Source: Lactobacillus kitasatonis DSM 16761 = JCM 1039
Lineage (GTDB): Bacteria > Bacillota > Bacilli > Lactobacillales > Lactobacillaceae
Assembly: GCF_000615285.1 (NCBI RefSeq)
Contig: NZ_BALU01000007.1
Coordinates: forward strand, 36,154 to 100,153
Reading direction: 5' to 3'
Length of the DNA: 64,000 nucleotides
Shown here: one piece after another, positions 42,486-50,863 of the stretch
Position numbering within the stretch: the first letter of the stretch is position 1
Layout: the number at the start of each line of letters is the position of its first letter
Program-made: the position numbers and the translations under genes
Notes under the pieces: model-generated
Seen by the model: only the letters and a program-made list of their open reading frames with translations
Database searches by the model: none
What the model was told of the DNA's origin: nothing

Positions 42486-43789
42486 ATGAAGTTTAGTAAG
42501 AAACTTGCTATGGCTGCCGTTGCTGCTTTAGCCTTAGTAGGAACTGCCGCTTGTTCAAATGGTGGTAGCAACTCTTCATCAAGTTCATCAGAAAAGATTC
42601 CATCAAAGATTACTAAGAAGACTACAGTTGTCTTTTGGAACGCTATGCCTGGTGTACAAGGTTCTACTTTGAAGCAATTGACTAACGAATTCGAAAAGAA
42701 GAACCCAAAGATTAATGTTAAGTTGGAAAACCAAGGTGCTTACAATGATTTGCAAGCTAAGATTAACTCAACTTTGCAATCACCAAACAACTTGCCAACT
42801 ATCACCCAAGCATATCCAGGCTGGCTTTGGAATGCTGCACAAAACAAGATGCTTGTAAACATGACTCCATACATCAACGACAAGAATGTTGGTTGGGGTA
42901 GTGCTAAGGCATCCGGTATTAGAACCGAACTTCTTGACGGTGCTAAGATCAAGGTACCCAATATGGTATTCCATTTAACAAGTCAATCGAAACTTTGACT
43001 TACAACGCTGACATGTTCAAGAAGTATGGCATTAAGAAAGTTCCAACCACTATGGAAGAACTTAAGCAAGTGTCAGAAACTATTTACAAGAAGAGTAACC
43101 ACAAGGTTGTAGGTGCTGGTTTTGACTCACTTTCAAACTACTACACTCTTGGCTTAAAGAACGAAGGCGTTAACTTCTCAGACAAGATTAACTTCAATGG
43201 TGCTGCTTCAAAGAAAGTTATTAACTACTACGCAGATGGTATCAAGAAGGGTTACTTCAGAGTAGCTGGTTCAGAACACTACCTTTCAGGTCCATTTGCT
43301 AACGAAAAGGTTGCTATGTTCATCGGTACTTCAGCAGGTGAAGGTTTCGTTAAGCAAGGTGTAGGCAACAAGTTCACTTACGACGTTGCTCCACGTCCTG
43401 GCAAGTACACTATGCAACAAGGTACTGACATTTACATGTTCAACCACGCAACTGCTGATCAAAAGGCAGCCGCATTTAAGTACATTAAGTTCTTGGTATC
43501 TAAGTCAAGTCAACTTAAGTGGGCTAATGCTACTGGTTACATTCCAGTTAACGAAAGCGTTGTAACTTCAAGCGAATACAAGAACAACAAGAGTACCAAG
43601 CTTCCTGCTAAACTTGAAGACTCAATGAAGCACTTGTACAGTGTTCCTGTTTCAAAGAACTCAAACGCTGCATACCAACAATTGAACAGCATTATGCAAA
43701 ACATTTTGTCCGCAGCACAAAAGGGTCAAAATGTTAACAGCCAAATTAACGTTGGTAAGCAAAAGTTTGATGCTGCTTGGAAGCAATAA
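42486..43789 (+). pseudogene. ABC transporter binding lipoprotein (UgpB-like), frameshifted
   Basis: Signal peptide with lipobox GTAAC (lipid Cys 23), then the SBP_bac_1 fold: VVFWNAMPGVQGSTLKQL and ITQAYPGWLW. At about 42952-42957 the frame changes: LDGAKIK continues in frame two as GTQYGIPFNKSIETLTYNADM. One G missing in AAGGTACC (AAGGGTACC) explains it. The second part (42995-43789) is a normal C-terminal half. Since this receptor is needed for import, the operon is inactive unless the base is a sequencing error. The terminator is intact. Confidence 0.85.
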
Positions 43790-43811
43790 AACTAAATAGC
43801 AATTAGATTTC

Positions 43812-43840
43812 AAAGAGCAGACCATTTGGTCTGCTTTTTT
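43812..43840 (+). terminator. Terminator of the transporter operon
   Basis: AAGAGCAGACCA-TTT-GGTCTGCTTTTTT hairpin with T-run. Confidence 0.8.
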
Positions 43841-43851
43841 GTATCAAATAT

Positions 43852-43880
43852 AAAAAACAGATCGATTGAGTTAATCGATC
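43852..43880 (-). terminator. Terminator of the small-peptide transcript
   Basis: On the minus strand GATCGATT-AACTC-AATCGATC followed by TGTTTTTT. It would end the transcript that carries the 67-residue and 45-residue peptides. No other feature is seen between it and 43941. Confidence 0.6.
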
Positions 43881-43941
43881 CGTTGAATATCGCCTAGTTA
43901 TTAAATTACAGTAGTGGATATATAGTTTTTAATGAGAAAGA

Positions 43942-44079
43942 CTATGATAAAGCTTCGACATACATGAATTTTGTTGCATTAGTTTTGGATAGCTTTTTTT
44001 TATTTTGTTTAATCCAAATAAAACTTTGCCAAACAAAAACGTATGAATCACTATTTAAGTTAAATGATAAATTCCTCAT
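43942..44079 (-). CDS. Putative small peptide, 45 aa
   Basis: ATG 44079 lies 15 bases beyond the stop of the 67-residue ORF on the same strand. The product begins MRNLSFNLNSDSYVFVWQ and is basic in its second half. Aligned without gaps to residues 23-67 of the 67-residue peptide, it keeps Tyr, Trp, Ile, Lys, Phe and Leu at six positions and similar residues at several more (VFVW/ICAW, FI/YV, Y/F), and both peptides end one residue after the shared Leu. The likeness is suggestive, not proof. The possible ribosome-binding site AAGGA is distant. It could also be chance. Confidence 0.35.
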   Translation of the reverse strand: MRNLSFNLNSDSYVFVWQSFIWIKQNKKKLSKTNATKFMYVEALS

Positions 44080-44093
44080 AAAGCACCATATCC

Positions 44094-44297
44094 TTAATTT
44101 AAAACCGACGTAAAATGGAACAAATTCTTTCCCTTTTGAGGTTCAATTTCTTTCGTCTTAACGATAGCTACGTAATCCGACCATGCGCAAATGTAAGGTC
44201 CCCCTTCTTCTACAAGAGGTTTAGATAAATCTAAATTCTTAATCTTAAAGTAAATGCCTTTATTTAAAACTACGTTCTTAGTAAGTTTTTTAAACAT
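44094..44297 (-). CDS. Small peptide, 67 aa, candidate precursor
   Basis: 67 residues behind a strong ribosome-binding site (AAGGAGG) and a promoter with perfect TTGACA and TATACT. It begins MFKKLTKNVVLNKG and has no signal peptide or membrane segment. Residues LDLSKPLVEEGG end in two glycines, as at the cleavage point of many bacteriocin leaders, and the remainder PYICAWSDYVAIVKTKE onward is rich in aromatic and lysine residues with one cysteine. It is divergent from an operon of three unknown proteins and an exporter. A precursor peptide is the favoured reading; an immunity or regulatory protein is the alternative. Confidence 0.6.
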   Translation of the reverse strand: MFKKLTKNVVLNKGIYFKIKNLDLSKPLVEEGGPYICAWSDYVAIVKTKEIEPQKGKNLFHFTSVLN

Positions 44298-44328
44298 TTT
44301 GATTACCTCCTTGAAATAAATTAAATTA

Positions 44329-44356
44329 AGTATAGTATTTTATTTAAAAATGTCAA
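44329..44356 (-). promoter_or_regulatory. Strong promoter of the 67-residue peptide
   Basis: On the minus strand TTGACA (44356-44351), a 16-base spacer and TATACT (44334-44329). The match to consensus is unusually good for a gene this small. A plus-strand promoter for the divergent operon is not clear. Confidence 0.7.
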
Positions 44357-44381
44357 TAAGATTAAAAAAGAGGGCGGAACT

Positions 44382-45266
44382 ATGTATAAAAAATGCCTAC
44401 GCTGGATAGATGATAATTTAGATTTCTTCGATCCGCGTACAAATAGGAAATATGCAAAAGATTTGTTACGTATTAAATCTTTTACAGAACTATTATTTTT
44501 GGAAAATATGTTTTTCCCAGAATCACCATTTATGCCACGAATTCATAGAAAAATAATAAATATGACTAAAGAAATATTAAATTCATTAAGTTTAAATGAT
44601 TTTATTTTGCATGAACACGGTTTTATTTCAGCTTTAGCTGTTGCACAAGAATTTGGTAAAAATAACAATATTGATCTTAGTCATGAAAAGATACTTTTAA
44701 AGGAGATGATTGATAATAAATTTGACCTCTTAACTACTCGTTCTGCTTTTAGAAAAATAGACGTTAAGTATTCTTTGAACAAGGCGGGAATTTATTCGAA
44801 TTATAATAGCTTTTCTGATATAGCAAAAAATACGGTATTAGGAAAAGATTTTAATTATATGTATACAAATGAGATTAGTACATATTCAATAACTCACTCT
44901 ATTTTTTATTTAACAGACATGGGAAGACAAAATATTGAGGGATTTAATAAAGAAAAAATATTAAATATAATTTTTAATCTAATACCTGTGTATGAATTAG
45001 AGCAAAATTTAGATATTTTATCTGAATTAATTATTTCAAGTTATTTTTTGAATATTTCTCTGAATCAAATACAGCAAAAAATGATAAGGAATGCGATAAC
45101 ATTTATTTCAAGCTATCAGAAGGAAGATGGATCCTTACCAGCGCCAGGGCGGATTGATGGTAAATATAGCTGTAAAGAGGAAAAATTCTTTGAATGTTAT
45201 CATACAACGATGGTAGCTTTAGGAGCAGGTTTTTTGTATGAAAAAAGCGATGGAAATTTTAATTGA
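44382..45266 (+). CDS. Unknown protein 1 of peptide cluster (helical)
   Basis: 294 residues, mostly helical, no signal peptide or membrane segment. Its C-terminal motif is YQKEDGSLP, 21 residues after EDG the block CYHTTMVALGAGFLYEK. The third gene of the operon ends with the same spacing (EDG, 21 residues, QY and T), so the two share a C-terminal domain. Repeats of this kind occur in alpha-toroid proteins of the terpene-cyclase type and in modification enzymes, but I do not recognise a family with certainty. RBS AGAGGGCGG precedes ATG 44382. AT content is clearly higher than in flanking genes, which suggests acquisition. Confidence 0.65.
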   Translation: MYKKCLRWIDDNLDFFDPRTNRKYAKDLLRIKSFTELLFLENMFFPESPFMPRIHRKIINMTKEILNSLSLNDFILHEHGFISALAVAQEFGKNNNIDLSHEKILLKEMIDNKFDLLTTRSAFRKIDVKYSLNKAGIYSNYNSFSDIAKNTVLGKDFNYMYTNEISTYSITHSIFYLTDMGRQNIEGFNKEKILNIIFNLIPVYELEQNLDILSELIISSYFLNISLNQIQQKMIRNAITFISSYQKEDGSLPAPGRIDGKYSCKEEKFFECYHTTMVALGAGFLYEKSDGNFN

Positions 45267-45933
45267 TAAATTAGATTCAAAATATAAGGATCGAAATTTA
45301 ATATTACAAATAACACGAATGTGTGAATATTATTGTGACTATAAAAGGTGGGGTAATGAGCCTAAAGAAGAACTAGGCAAGCTGCTATTTAATATAATCT
45401 ATTCATTTGTTGGCGGCGAACAGAATATTCAAGCGCTGCTGATAACTAATCCATTATTAATTGGATATTTTGGTAATTGGAATAATTTTTTGCAAAAAAA
45501 TTTTAGTGAACAAAAATTTTCTCAGATGTTCAAAGTGAACGTTGAAAAACTAGTCTACAGTTCAGTTATTTTGAATTTAGAGCTTCCAGATGAATTTTAT
45601 CTGAAGTTATTTTATAACTTGGAGGATCGAAATCGATATAAAGAATTAATACCTAAAATTCAACCACGATGTGATTCTTTTGAAGAAAATATATTGTTTT
45701 TAAAAAAATCAGAGATTAAAGATTTTATTCGTTGTCTTGCAATAGAGAAAGATTTTCAAGCAGATACTAAAATTAAAAATCTTGTAAGTAGTTTATTGTT
45801 TGACAATGATATATCTTTGTTTCTGTTATCATCCTTTATGTTCAATATTAAACCAGGTATTTCAAACAAATATAGTTTTCAAGAATTAGAACCCGATGTG
45901 ATTTTTGGATTATTGTTACAACAAGGAGAATAA
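45238..45933 (+). CDS. Unknown protein 2 of peptide cluster
   Basis: 231 residues, helical, no membrane segment or known motif. It has tryptophan- and tyrosine-rich stretches early (MCEYYCDYKRWGNEP) and a hydrophobic helix LLITNPLLIGYFGNW. The start at 45238 overlaps the previous gene by 29 bases; ATG 45250 is an alternative. Tight overlap implies one operon and a joint task. Function not recognised. Confidence 0.6.
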   Translation: MKKAMEILIDKLDSKYKDRNLILQITRMCEYYCDYKRWGNEPKEELGKLLFNIIYSFVGGEQNIQALLITNPLLIGYFGNWNNFLQKNFSEQKFSQMFKVNVEKLVYSSVILNLELPDEFYLKLFYNLEDRNRYKELIPKIQPRCDSFEENILFLKKSEIKDFIRCLAIEKDFQADTKIKNLVSSLLFDNDISLFLLSSFMFNIKPGISNKYSFQELEPDVIFGLLLQQGE

Positions 45934-45934
45934 A

Positions 45935-46519
45935 ATGGATAAACTAGAAATAGTCAAACAATACTTAGTGAAAAACGATGCTGTGATTTTTGCAAAGGCT
46001 GTAAATATAAATTTGTTGAATCAAACAGATAGGTTAGCGTATGTAATGAAGAATAGAAGTGACAATGACAAGATTAAGAAAATTGTTAGGCTACATAATT
46101 TATCTTTTACTGAAAAACAATATTATTTATCTATATTAGGTGACGCTAAAGTTGACTTTAACATAAAAAAATTACAGCTTTTAGACGATTGCAATAAAAC
46201 ATTATTTAGTTTGGCTAGTTTAGAAAATGAAGCTGATAGTGAATTAGTACAAAATTATTTGAGTGGATTGTTAATATATTTGGCAAGAAATTACAAAATT
46301 AATTTAGCTTCTTTGGTAGCAACAAATATTTATAAAAAAATAGGTAGTATATCGTTGTTGAATAATTACACAGAATTTTTATTTTTAAATATGCGAGAAG
46401 ATGGGGCGATAGGAGTACTTAATCCGCTTAATAAAAATCAATTTTCTGAATCAGAATATCAGAAGTGGCAGTATGCGAATACTATTTTTTCATATGTTTA
46501 TTTGAAGCAGGTGTTTTAA
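45935..46519 (+). CDS. Unknown protein 3 of peptide cluster
   Basis: 194 residues from ATG 45935, which has AAGGAGAATAAA before it; a TTG start at 45905 is less likely. The end reads NMREDGAIGVLNPLN and, after the same 21-residue spacing as in protein 1, QYANTIFSYVYLKQ. It thus looks like a shorter relative of protein 1. No signal peptide. The gap to the previous stop is one base and to the next start zero (TAA then ATG), so translation is coupled throughout. Confidence 0.6.
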   Translation: MDKLEIVKQYLVKNDAVIFAKAVNINLLNQTDRLAYVMKNRSDNDKIKKIVRLHNLSFTEKQYYLSILGDAKVDFNIKKLQLLDDCNKTLFSLASLENEADSELVQNYLSGLLIYLARNYKINLASLVATNIYKKIGSISLLNNYTEFLFLNMREDGAIGVLNPLNKNQFSESEYQKWQYANTIFSYVYLKQVF

Positions 46520-48112
46520 ATGAAAATACTAAGATTAGCATCTAGATCTTTACTGTCTTTCTATATAATATTGGCTGTCATTAAAGCTTTTGGAAATATA
46601 TCTATTGCATATATTTCAGGATTGATGATTGACACAGCTTTAAAGAAAAATAGTAAGTTTCAAGAGATCTTTCTAATTGCCGTGTTAGGAATTATTGCTC
46701 TACTTATTATTTTGATTTCTAATATATTTTTTCAATATCTAAAGTCTGACATTGTAAAAAATATTAATGTTGAACTTAAGAAAAAAGTATTTAATTATCT
46801 TGTTTATGTTGGGAAAGAAACATATAAAAATGAATTATCTCTGGTAACGAATGACCTAAAGCAAATAGAAACGCAAATCACCTTGAATTATCTATTGATA
46901 ATTTCAGATGTTTGCTCTTTTGTTTTTGCTTTACTTATAGGATTAGCTAATTCTTGGATTTTAACTGTTATTTTTTCCATTGCAACAATTATACCTAGTA
47001 TTGTACAAACACACTTTACTAAACGAATTCAGAAAACAGCAAAAAGTTGGGAAAAATCTAATTCAGAATATACGCAAAGTGCGTCAGATACTATTAATGG
47101 TACTGAAACTTCAAGATTGTATAATACACAATCCACTCTTATTTCTTATGTAATGAAGCCAATTAAAGAATTAGAAAGTAATTTAAAAGAGATGAGTTTC
47201 TCGCAAAATTCAGCATACGAAATAATAGCTTTTGTAGCTGAGATAATGGGGTTTGTTATTCCGTTTTTAATTGGCTCTCTATTAATTTTAAGTGGTCAAC
47301 TTCAAGTGGGAATATTAATAATGATTGTACAGTTGTCTAATCAATTCATTAATCCAATGATCGATATATACAATAGAATAAATCAAATTAAGAGTAATGA
47401 GCCAATTTATAGAAAAATTGAGCCAGCTTTAAATTATACTAACAAGCATGAAGAAGATGCATCCAAGCCAAACAAGTTTGAGACACTAACGGTCTCACAT
47501 TTATTTTACTCATATTCTAATACACCAGTTATTAATGACTTAAATCTCAAAATTAAAAATAATGAAAAAATATTATTTATAGCTCCGAGCGGGTGGGGAA
47601 AAACTACTTTTTTAAAACTGTTAATGGGTATTTTAAAGCCATTAGATGGCGATATTGTTGTAGATAAGCTAAACATAACTAGTAACTTTGAAAAAAGTCA
47701 TAATTATTTTAGCTATATAAATCAAAGACCATTTATTTTTGATGCCAATCTTCGATTTAATATTACTTTAGGTAGAAGTGTAAGTAATGAGTTTTTAAAT
47801 AAAGTGATTAGGACAGCAGGATTAGAGAAATTAATCAAAGAAAAGGGTTGGGACTATCAAGTGGGTGAAAATGGTAAAAAATTATCAGGTGGTCAAATTC
47901 AAAGGATAGAAATTGCACGAGCTTTATTGGCTAATCGGCCAATTTTATTAGCGGATGAAGCGACTAGTTCGTTAGATAATAAATTGTCATTAGCTATTCA
48001 CAAAATCATTTTGAATAGTCCTGGTTTAACAGTTATCGAAGTTGCACATAAGATTACTGATCAAGAAAAGAAAATGTTTGACAGAGTGATTGATTTAAAT
48101 AATAAACAATAA
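46520..48112 (+). CDS. ABC exporter of peptide cluster
   Basis: 530 residues, intact. Five to six membrane segments occupy residues 8-290. The ATPase has Walker A APSGWGKTTFL near residue 354, Q-loop FSYINQRPFIFD, signature LSGGQIQRIEIARALL near 455, and Walker B ILLADEATSSLD. There is no C39 protease domain, so leader cleavage of a peptide would need another enzyme. It is closely similar to the frameshifted exporter at 27905. It most likely exports the small peptide(s) encoded on the opposite strand. Confidence 0.85.
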   Translation: MKILRLASRSLLSFYIILAVIKAFGNISIAYISGLMIDTALKKNSKFQEIFLIAVLGIIALLIILISNIFFQYLKSDIVKNINVELKKKVFNYLVYVGKETYKNELSLVTNDLKQIETQITLNYLLIISDVCSFVFALLIGLANSWILTVIFSIATIIPSIVQTHFTKRIQKTAKSWEKSNSEYTQSASDTINGTETSRLYNTQSTLISYVMKPIKELESNLKEMSFSQNSAYEIIAFVAEIMGFVIPFLIGSLLILSGQLQVGILIMIVQLSNQFINPMIDIYNRINQIKSNEPIYRKIEPALNYTNKHEEDASKPNKFETLTVSHLFYSYSNTPVINDLNLKIKNNEKILFIAPSGWGKTTFLKLLMGILKPLDGDIVVDKLNITSNFEKSHNYFSYINQRPFIFDANLRFNITLGRSVSNEFLNKVIRTAGLEKLIKEKGWDYQVGENGKKLSGGQIQRIEIARALLANRPILLADEATSSLDNKLSLAIHKIILNSPGLTVIEVAHKITDQEKKMFDRVIDLNNKQ

Positions 48113-48125
48113 TGTCGGTCAAATT

Positions 48126-48170
48126 AAAAGTTCATTTATAGTCAATTTGATTAATAAATGAACTTTTTTG
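48126..48170 (+). terminator. Terminator of the cluster operon
   Basis: AAAAGTTCATTTAT and AATAAATGAACTTTTTT form a 13-14 bp stem with a loop of about 14 bases. Confidence 0.75.
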
Positions 48171-48280
48171 ATTATAATAATTTTTTCCTTATGTTAAGAT
48201 GATAAAATTTATAGTTTCTTCGCTGTATTGAAAAATGGTACTATTTACTAGGTAATAAAATAAAAGTTGAGGTGAGCTGG

Positions 48281-49198
48281 TTGATTAGACAACAAAATTT
48301 TCCGGTAAGAACAAAGTATAAGTGGTATGACATCAATAATTTAAGTGAAGAAGACAGTGAGAGATTGCAGCAGGATTTTAATTTTACGCCTGACATTATC
48401 TCTTATATTTCCGACCGTCACGAACGTCCTCACTATGACTATGACTTGCATACCAAGAGTCACTTGCTAGTTTATGATGTACCAATCTGGCCCACCAATA
48501 CGATTAAGCACTTCACTTCTCACCCAATTACATTCTTGGTTGTCGGTGAAAATGTCTTCACTTTCCATACCGAATCGACCAGTTATGTTTTTGACGAATT
48601 CAACGACGAACATATGCGGGAAAGATTATCTGAAGCAAAGGATGTAACGGAACTGTTGATGCTGTTCTTCCTTTACTCTTCACAATATTTCCAGCGTGCC
48701 GTTACGCAGCTTGATGTTGAGCGTAACAGCTTGGATCAAAAATTGTCTGATGATATTAACAACAAGGATTTGGTCGAGCTTTCTAATATTGAAAAAAGTT
48801 TGGTTTATTTGTCCAGTTCTATTCAAACTGATCTGATCATGTTGCACAGCTTGGACCACAGTAAATTGAACTTCACTAAGGAAGCTAAAGAACGACTCGA
48901 TGACGTGTTAATTGAATCAAGCCAGTCAGCAGAAATGGTTAGGATTTCACAACAAGTTACGAAGACTTTGTCAGCAACATCCAACAACATGATGAACAAT
49001 AACCTGAACGACACGATGCAGTTCTTAACTGTGTGGTCATTGGTTTTGACGATTCCAACTATTTTGACTGGGTTCTATGGGATGAACGTTTCTTTGCCAA
49101 TCTTGAAAAACTCGTTTGACTGGATTTTGATTATCCTATTGATGGTGGTTTTGATGATCTGGCTAGTAATTCTGATGAAGCGACACCATTTCTTCTAA
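48281..49198 (+). CDS. CorA-like divalent-cation transporter
   Basis: 305 residues from TTG 48281, six bases after GAGGTG; the in-frame GTG at 48272 lies within that ribosome-binding site. The N-terminal two thirds are cytosolic and helical; the C-terminus has two membrane segments with the selectivity motif YGMNV between them (near residue 265-269). This is the GMN motif of CorA pentamers, which transport magnesium or related ions. Serine/threonine-rich HSLDHSKLN is part of the long stalk helix. The gene stands between the peptide cluster and a serine-hydrolase-like gene. Confidence 0.85.
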   Translation: MIRQQNFPVRTKYKWYDINNLSEEDSERLQQDFNFTPDIISYISDRHERPHYDYDLHTKSHLLVYDVPIWPTNTIKHFTSHPITFLVVGENVFTFHTESTSYVFDEFNDEHMRERLSEAKDVTELLMLFFLYSSQYFQRAVTQLDVERNSLDQKLSDDINNKDLVELSNIEKSLVYLSSSIQTDLIMLHSLDHSKLNFTKEAKERLDDVLIESSQSAEMVRISQQVTKTLSATSNNMMNNNLNDTMQFLTVWSLVLTIPTILTGFYGMNVSLPILKNSFDWILIILLMVVLMIWLVILMKRHHFF

Positions 49199-49213
49199 GA
49201 TTGAGGCAAATAA

Positions 49214-50161
49214 ATGAAACATAAAGTATTAATAGGTGCAATTATTACGACCTTGGTGGCCTTTCTTTTGTACACGACTAACTTAAAACGCGTGGATAAC
49301 GCCAAATTAAAGGTTGTGGGACCAACAACCAGCAAGGTTAATAAGAAGAAAAAAGCCAAGGAACCAAAGGTAAAGACGCTGAAGGAACCTAAGGTTAACT
49401 CAATTGAATATACTAACCACGTTAAGGCTAAGAGCGGTAGCAACAAGAAGCTGGTTAAGATCATTAAGAAGACGATGGGCGTTGATGACAGCTACCAAGT
49501 TGCTGTCCAAGATTTGACCAATTCTAGCCGTTATGCCGTGGTCGCTAATACGCAAAAGGCACATGATGCTAAAAAGGCGATGAAGTTGTTCTTGCTTATT
49601 GCGCTATATGAACAAGAACAAAACGGTAAGATTAATTCTAGAACCGCGATTAAGATTAAGAAGTCAGACAAGGCCAAGGGCGATAAGATGTTCCAGGTTA
49701 ATATGGCTTATGGCATTGCTTACTTGCGTGAAGGGATGCTTAAAGGCAATAAGACTGCATCAAACGCTTTGCTTAGAAAAGTTGGCGTAAATAATGTTGA
49801 CTCTGTAGCTAAGAGAATGGGTGCAACGCAAACGTCGATCGCCAAGAACTTTAACGGTGATTCATATGGTAAGACGACTGCTAACGATTTGACTAAGACG
49901 ATGGTCGGTCTTTACCAAGGTAGAGTGCTTAACCGGCAACATGCTAGTCGTGTACTTAGCACAATTGCTAGCTCACGTCCTTTGCCAAGCATGGTGAACG
50001 GCATCAGCGGCGGCATTTATGCGATCGGTGATGATGATTTTGCGACAGCAATCGTCCAAGGCAACGGCCATGCTTACAGCATGTCTGTTTGGGGCAGCAA
50101 CAATAAGAACTTTAATAAGCTAGGCAAACAAGTTAATAATTGGTTTAGTAAAAGAAAATAA
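49214..50161 (+). CDS. Beta-lactamase-fold protein lacking catalytic residues
   Basis: 315 residues. One N-terminal membrane segment (residues 5-22) then a lysine-rich linker up to residue 75 and a class A beta-lactamase-like domain. The helix that normally holds the SxxK serine reads HDAKKAMKLFLLIALY, with Lys in the serine position. GNKTASNALL stands where SDN is expected, and the KTG triad region is GGIYAIGDDDFATAIV without KTG. The fold is therefore present but the hydrolase triad is not. Such proteins may bind peptidoglycan without cleaving it. A terminator follows. Confidence 0.7.
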   Translation: MKHKVLIGAIITTLVAFLLYTTNLKRVDNAKLKVVGPTTSKVNKKKKAKEPKVKTLKEPKVNSIEYTNHVKAKSGSNKKLVKIIKKTMGVDDSYQVAVQDLTNSSRYAVVANTQKAHDAKKAMKLFLLIALYEQEQNGKINSRTAIKIKKSDKAKGDKMFQVNMAYGIAYLREGMLKGNKTASNALLRKVGVNNVDSVAKRMGATQTSIAKNFNGDSYGKTTANDLTKTMVGLYQGRVLNRQHASRVLSTIASSRPLPSMVNGISGGIYAIGDDDFATAIVQGNGHAYSMSVWGSNNKNFNKLGKQVNNWFSKRK

Positions 50162-50174
50162 ATAAGCATAAATA

Positions 50175-50204
50175 ATAAGGCGAAACGCCTTATTATTTTT
50201 TTAC
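50175..50204 (+). terminator. Terminator
   Basis: AATAAGGCG-AAA-CGCCTTATT hairpin followed by ATTTTTTT. Confidence 0.8.
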
Positions 50205-50209
50205 ATTAT

Positions 50210-50246
50210 TTACACTATGTAGATTGTATTCTTCACTTTGTAGTGA
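50210..50246 (+). promoter_or_regulatory. Candidate operator of TetR gene
   Basis: CACTATGTAG (50213-50222) and CACTTTGTAG (50234-50243) form a direct repeat; the second, CACTTTGTAGTG, is itself partly palindromic. It lies before the tetR start and may be the TetR site. Confidence 0.35.
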
Positions 50247-50283
50247 TATATTATTTATTATGCTAGGAGAAGGAGGGATAAGA

Positions 50284-50859
50284 ATGGCACAAAAAAGAAA
50301 TCTTGATCTGGACAAGATCATCGATCAGGCAACTGAGCTGATTTGTGAGAAGGGCTTAGATAAGATGACGATGCCAGCTTTGGCTAAGTCATTAGATGTT
50401 CGCTCGCAATCACTGTATCACTATGTTTCAGGCCGAAAGCAGTTATTATCTTTAATTGGTGCAAGACAAGTGCAGATCTTACGGCACAAGTTAATGGATG
50501 ATTTGATCGGGATCTCCGGTAAGGAGGCCTTGCTTAAGTTTGCGGACACGGTGCGTGAATTTTTGTTGAGTGATCGGGCTTTGTCCAGTATCGTGTATCA
50601 TTTGAACGAATATCCAAAAGATGCTGAGATTAGTCAGGAGATTTTTAATCTGATAAAATTAGGTGAAAAGCTTAATTTTAGAAAAGAGAGTGTCATTTCA
50701 TTCCATGCTTTAATTGGTGCTGTATTGGGTTATGTGTTTTTAGACAATTCATCTTCTTTTGTTGATGAAACTAAGGATGAATCTAATCGTAATTATCACG
50801 AAATGATTCTGCGTCTCGTAGAACCAGAGCCTGATTTACAAAAACTAGGGAGGAAATAG
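50284..50859 (+). CDS. TetR family regulator
   Basis: 191 residues from ATG 50284, which has GGAGGGAT before it; the longer in-frame ORF from 50224 would include the ribosome-binding site region and is rejected. The helix-turn-helix spans residues 10-55: LDKIIDQATELICEKGLDKM then KSLDVRSQSLYHYVSGRKQL. The C-terminal domain resembles TetR_C ligand pockets. It starts the unit with the MMPL gene after five bases, so it probably represses that transporter. Confidence 0.85.
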   Translation: MAQKRNLDLDKIIDQATELICEKGLDKMTMPALAKSLDVRSQSLYHYVSGRKQLLSLIGARQVQILRHKLMDDLIGISGKEALLKFADTVREFLLSDRALSSIVYHLNEYPKDAEISQEIFNLIKLGEKLNFRKESVISFHALIGAVLGYVFLDNSSSFVDETKDESNRNYHEMILRLVEPEPDLQKLGRK

Positions 50860-50863
50860 GAAA

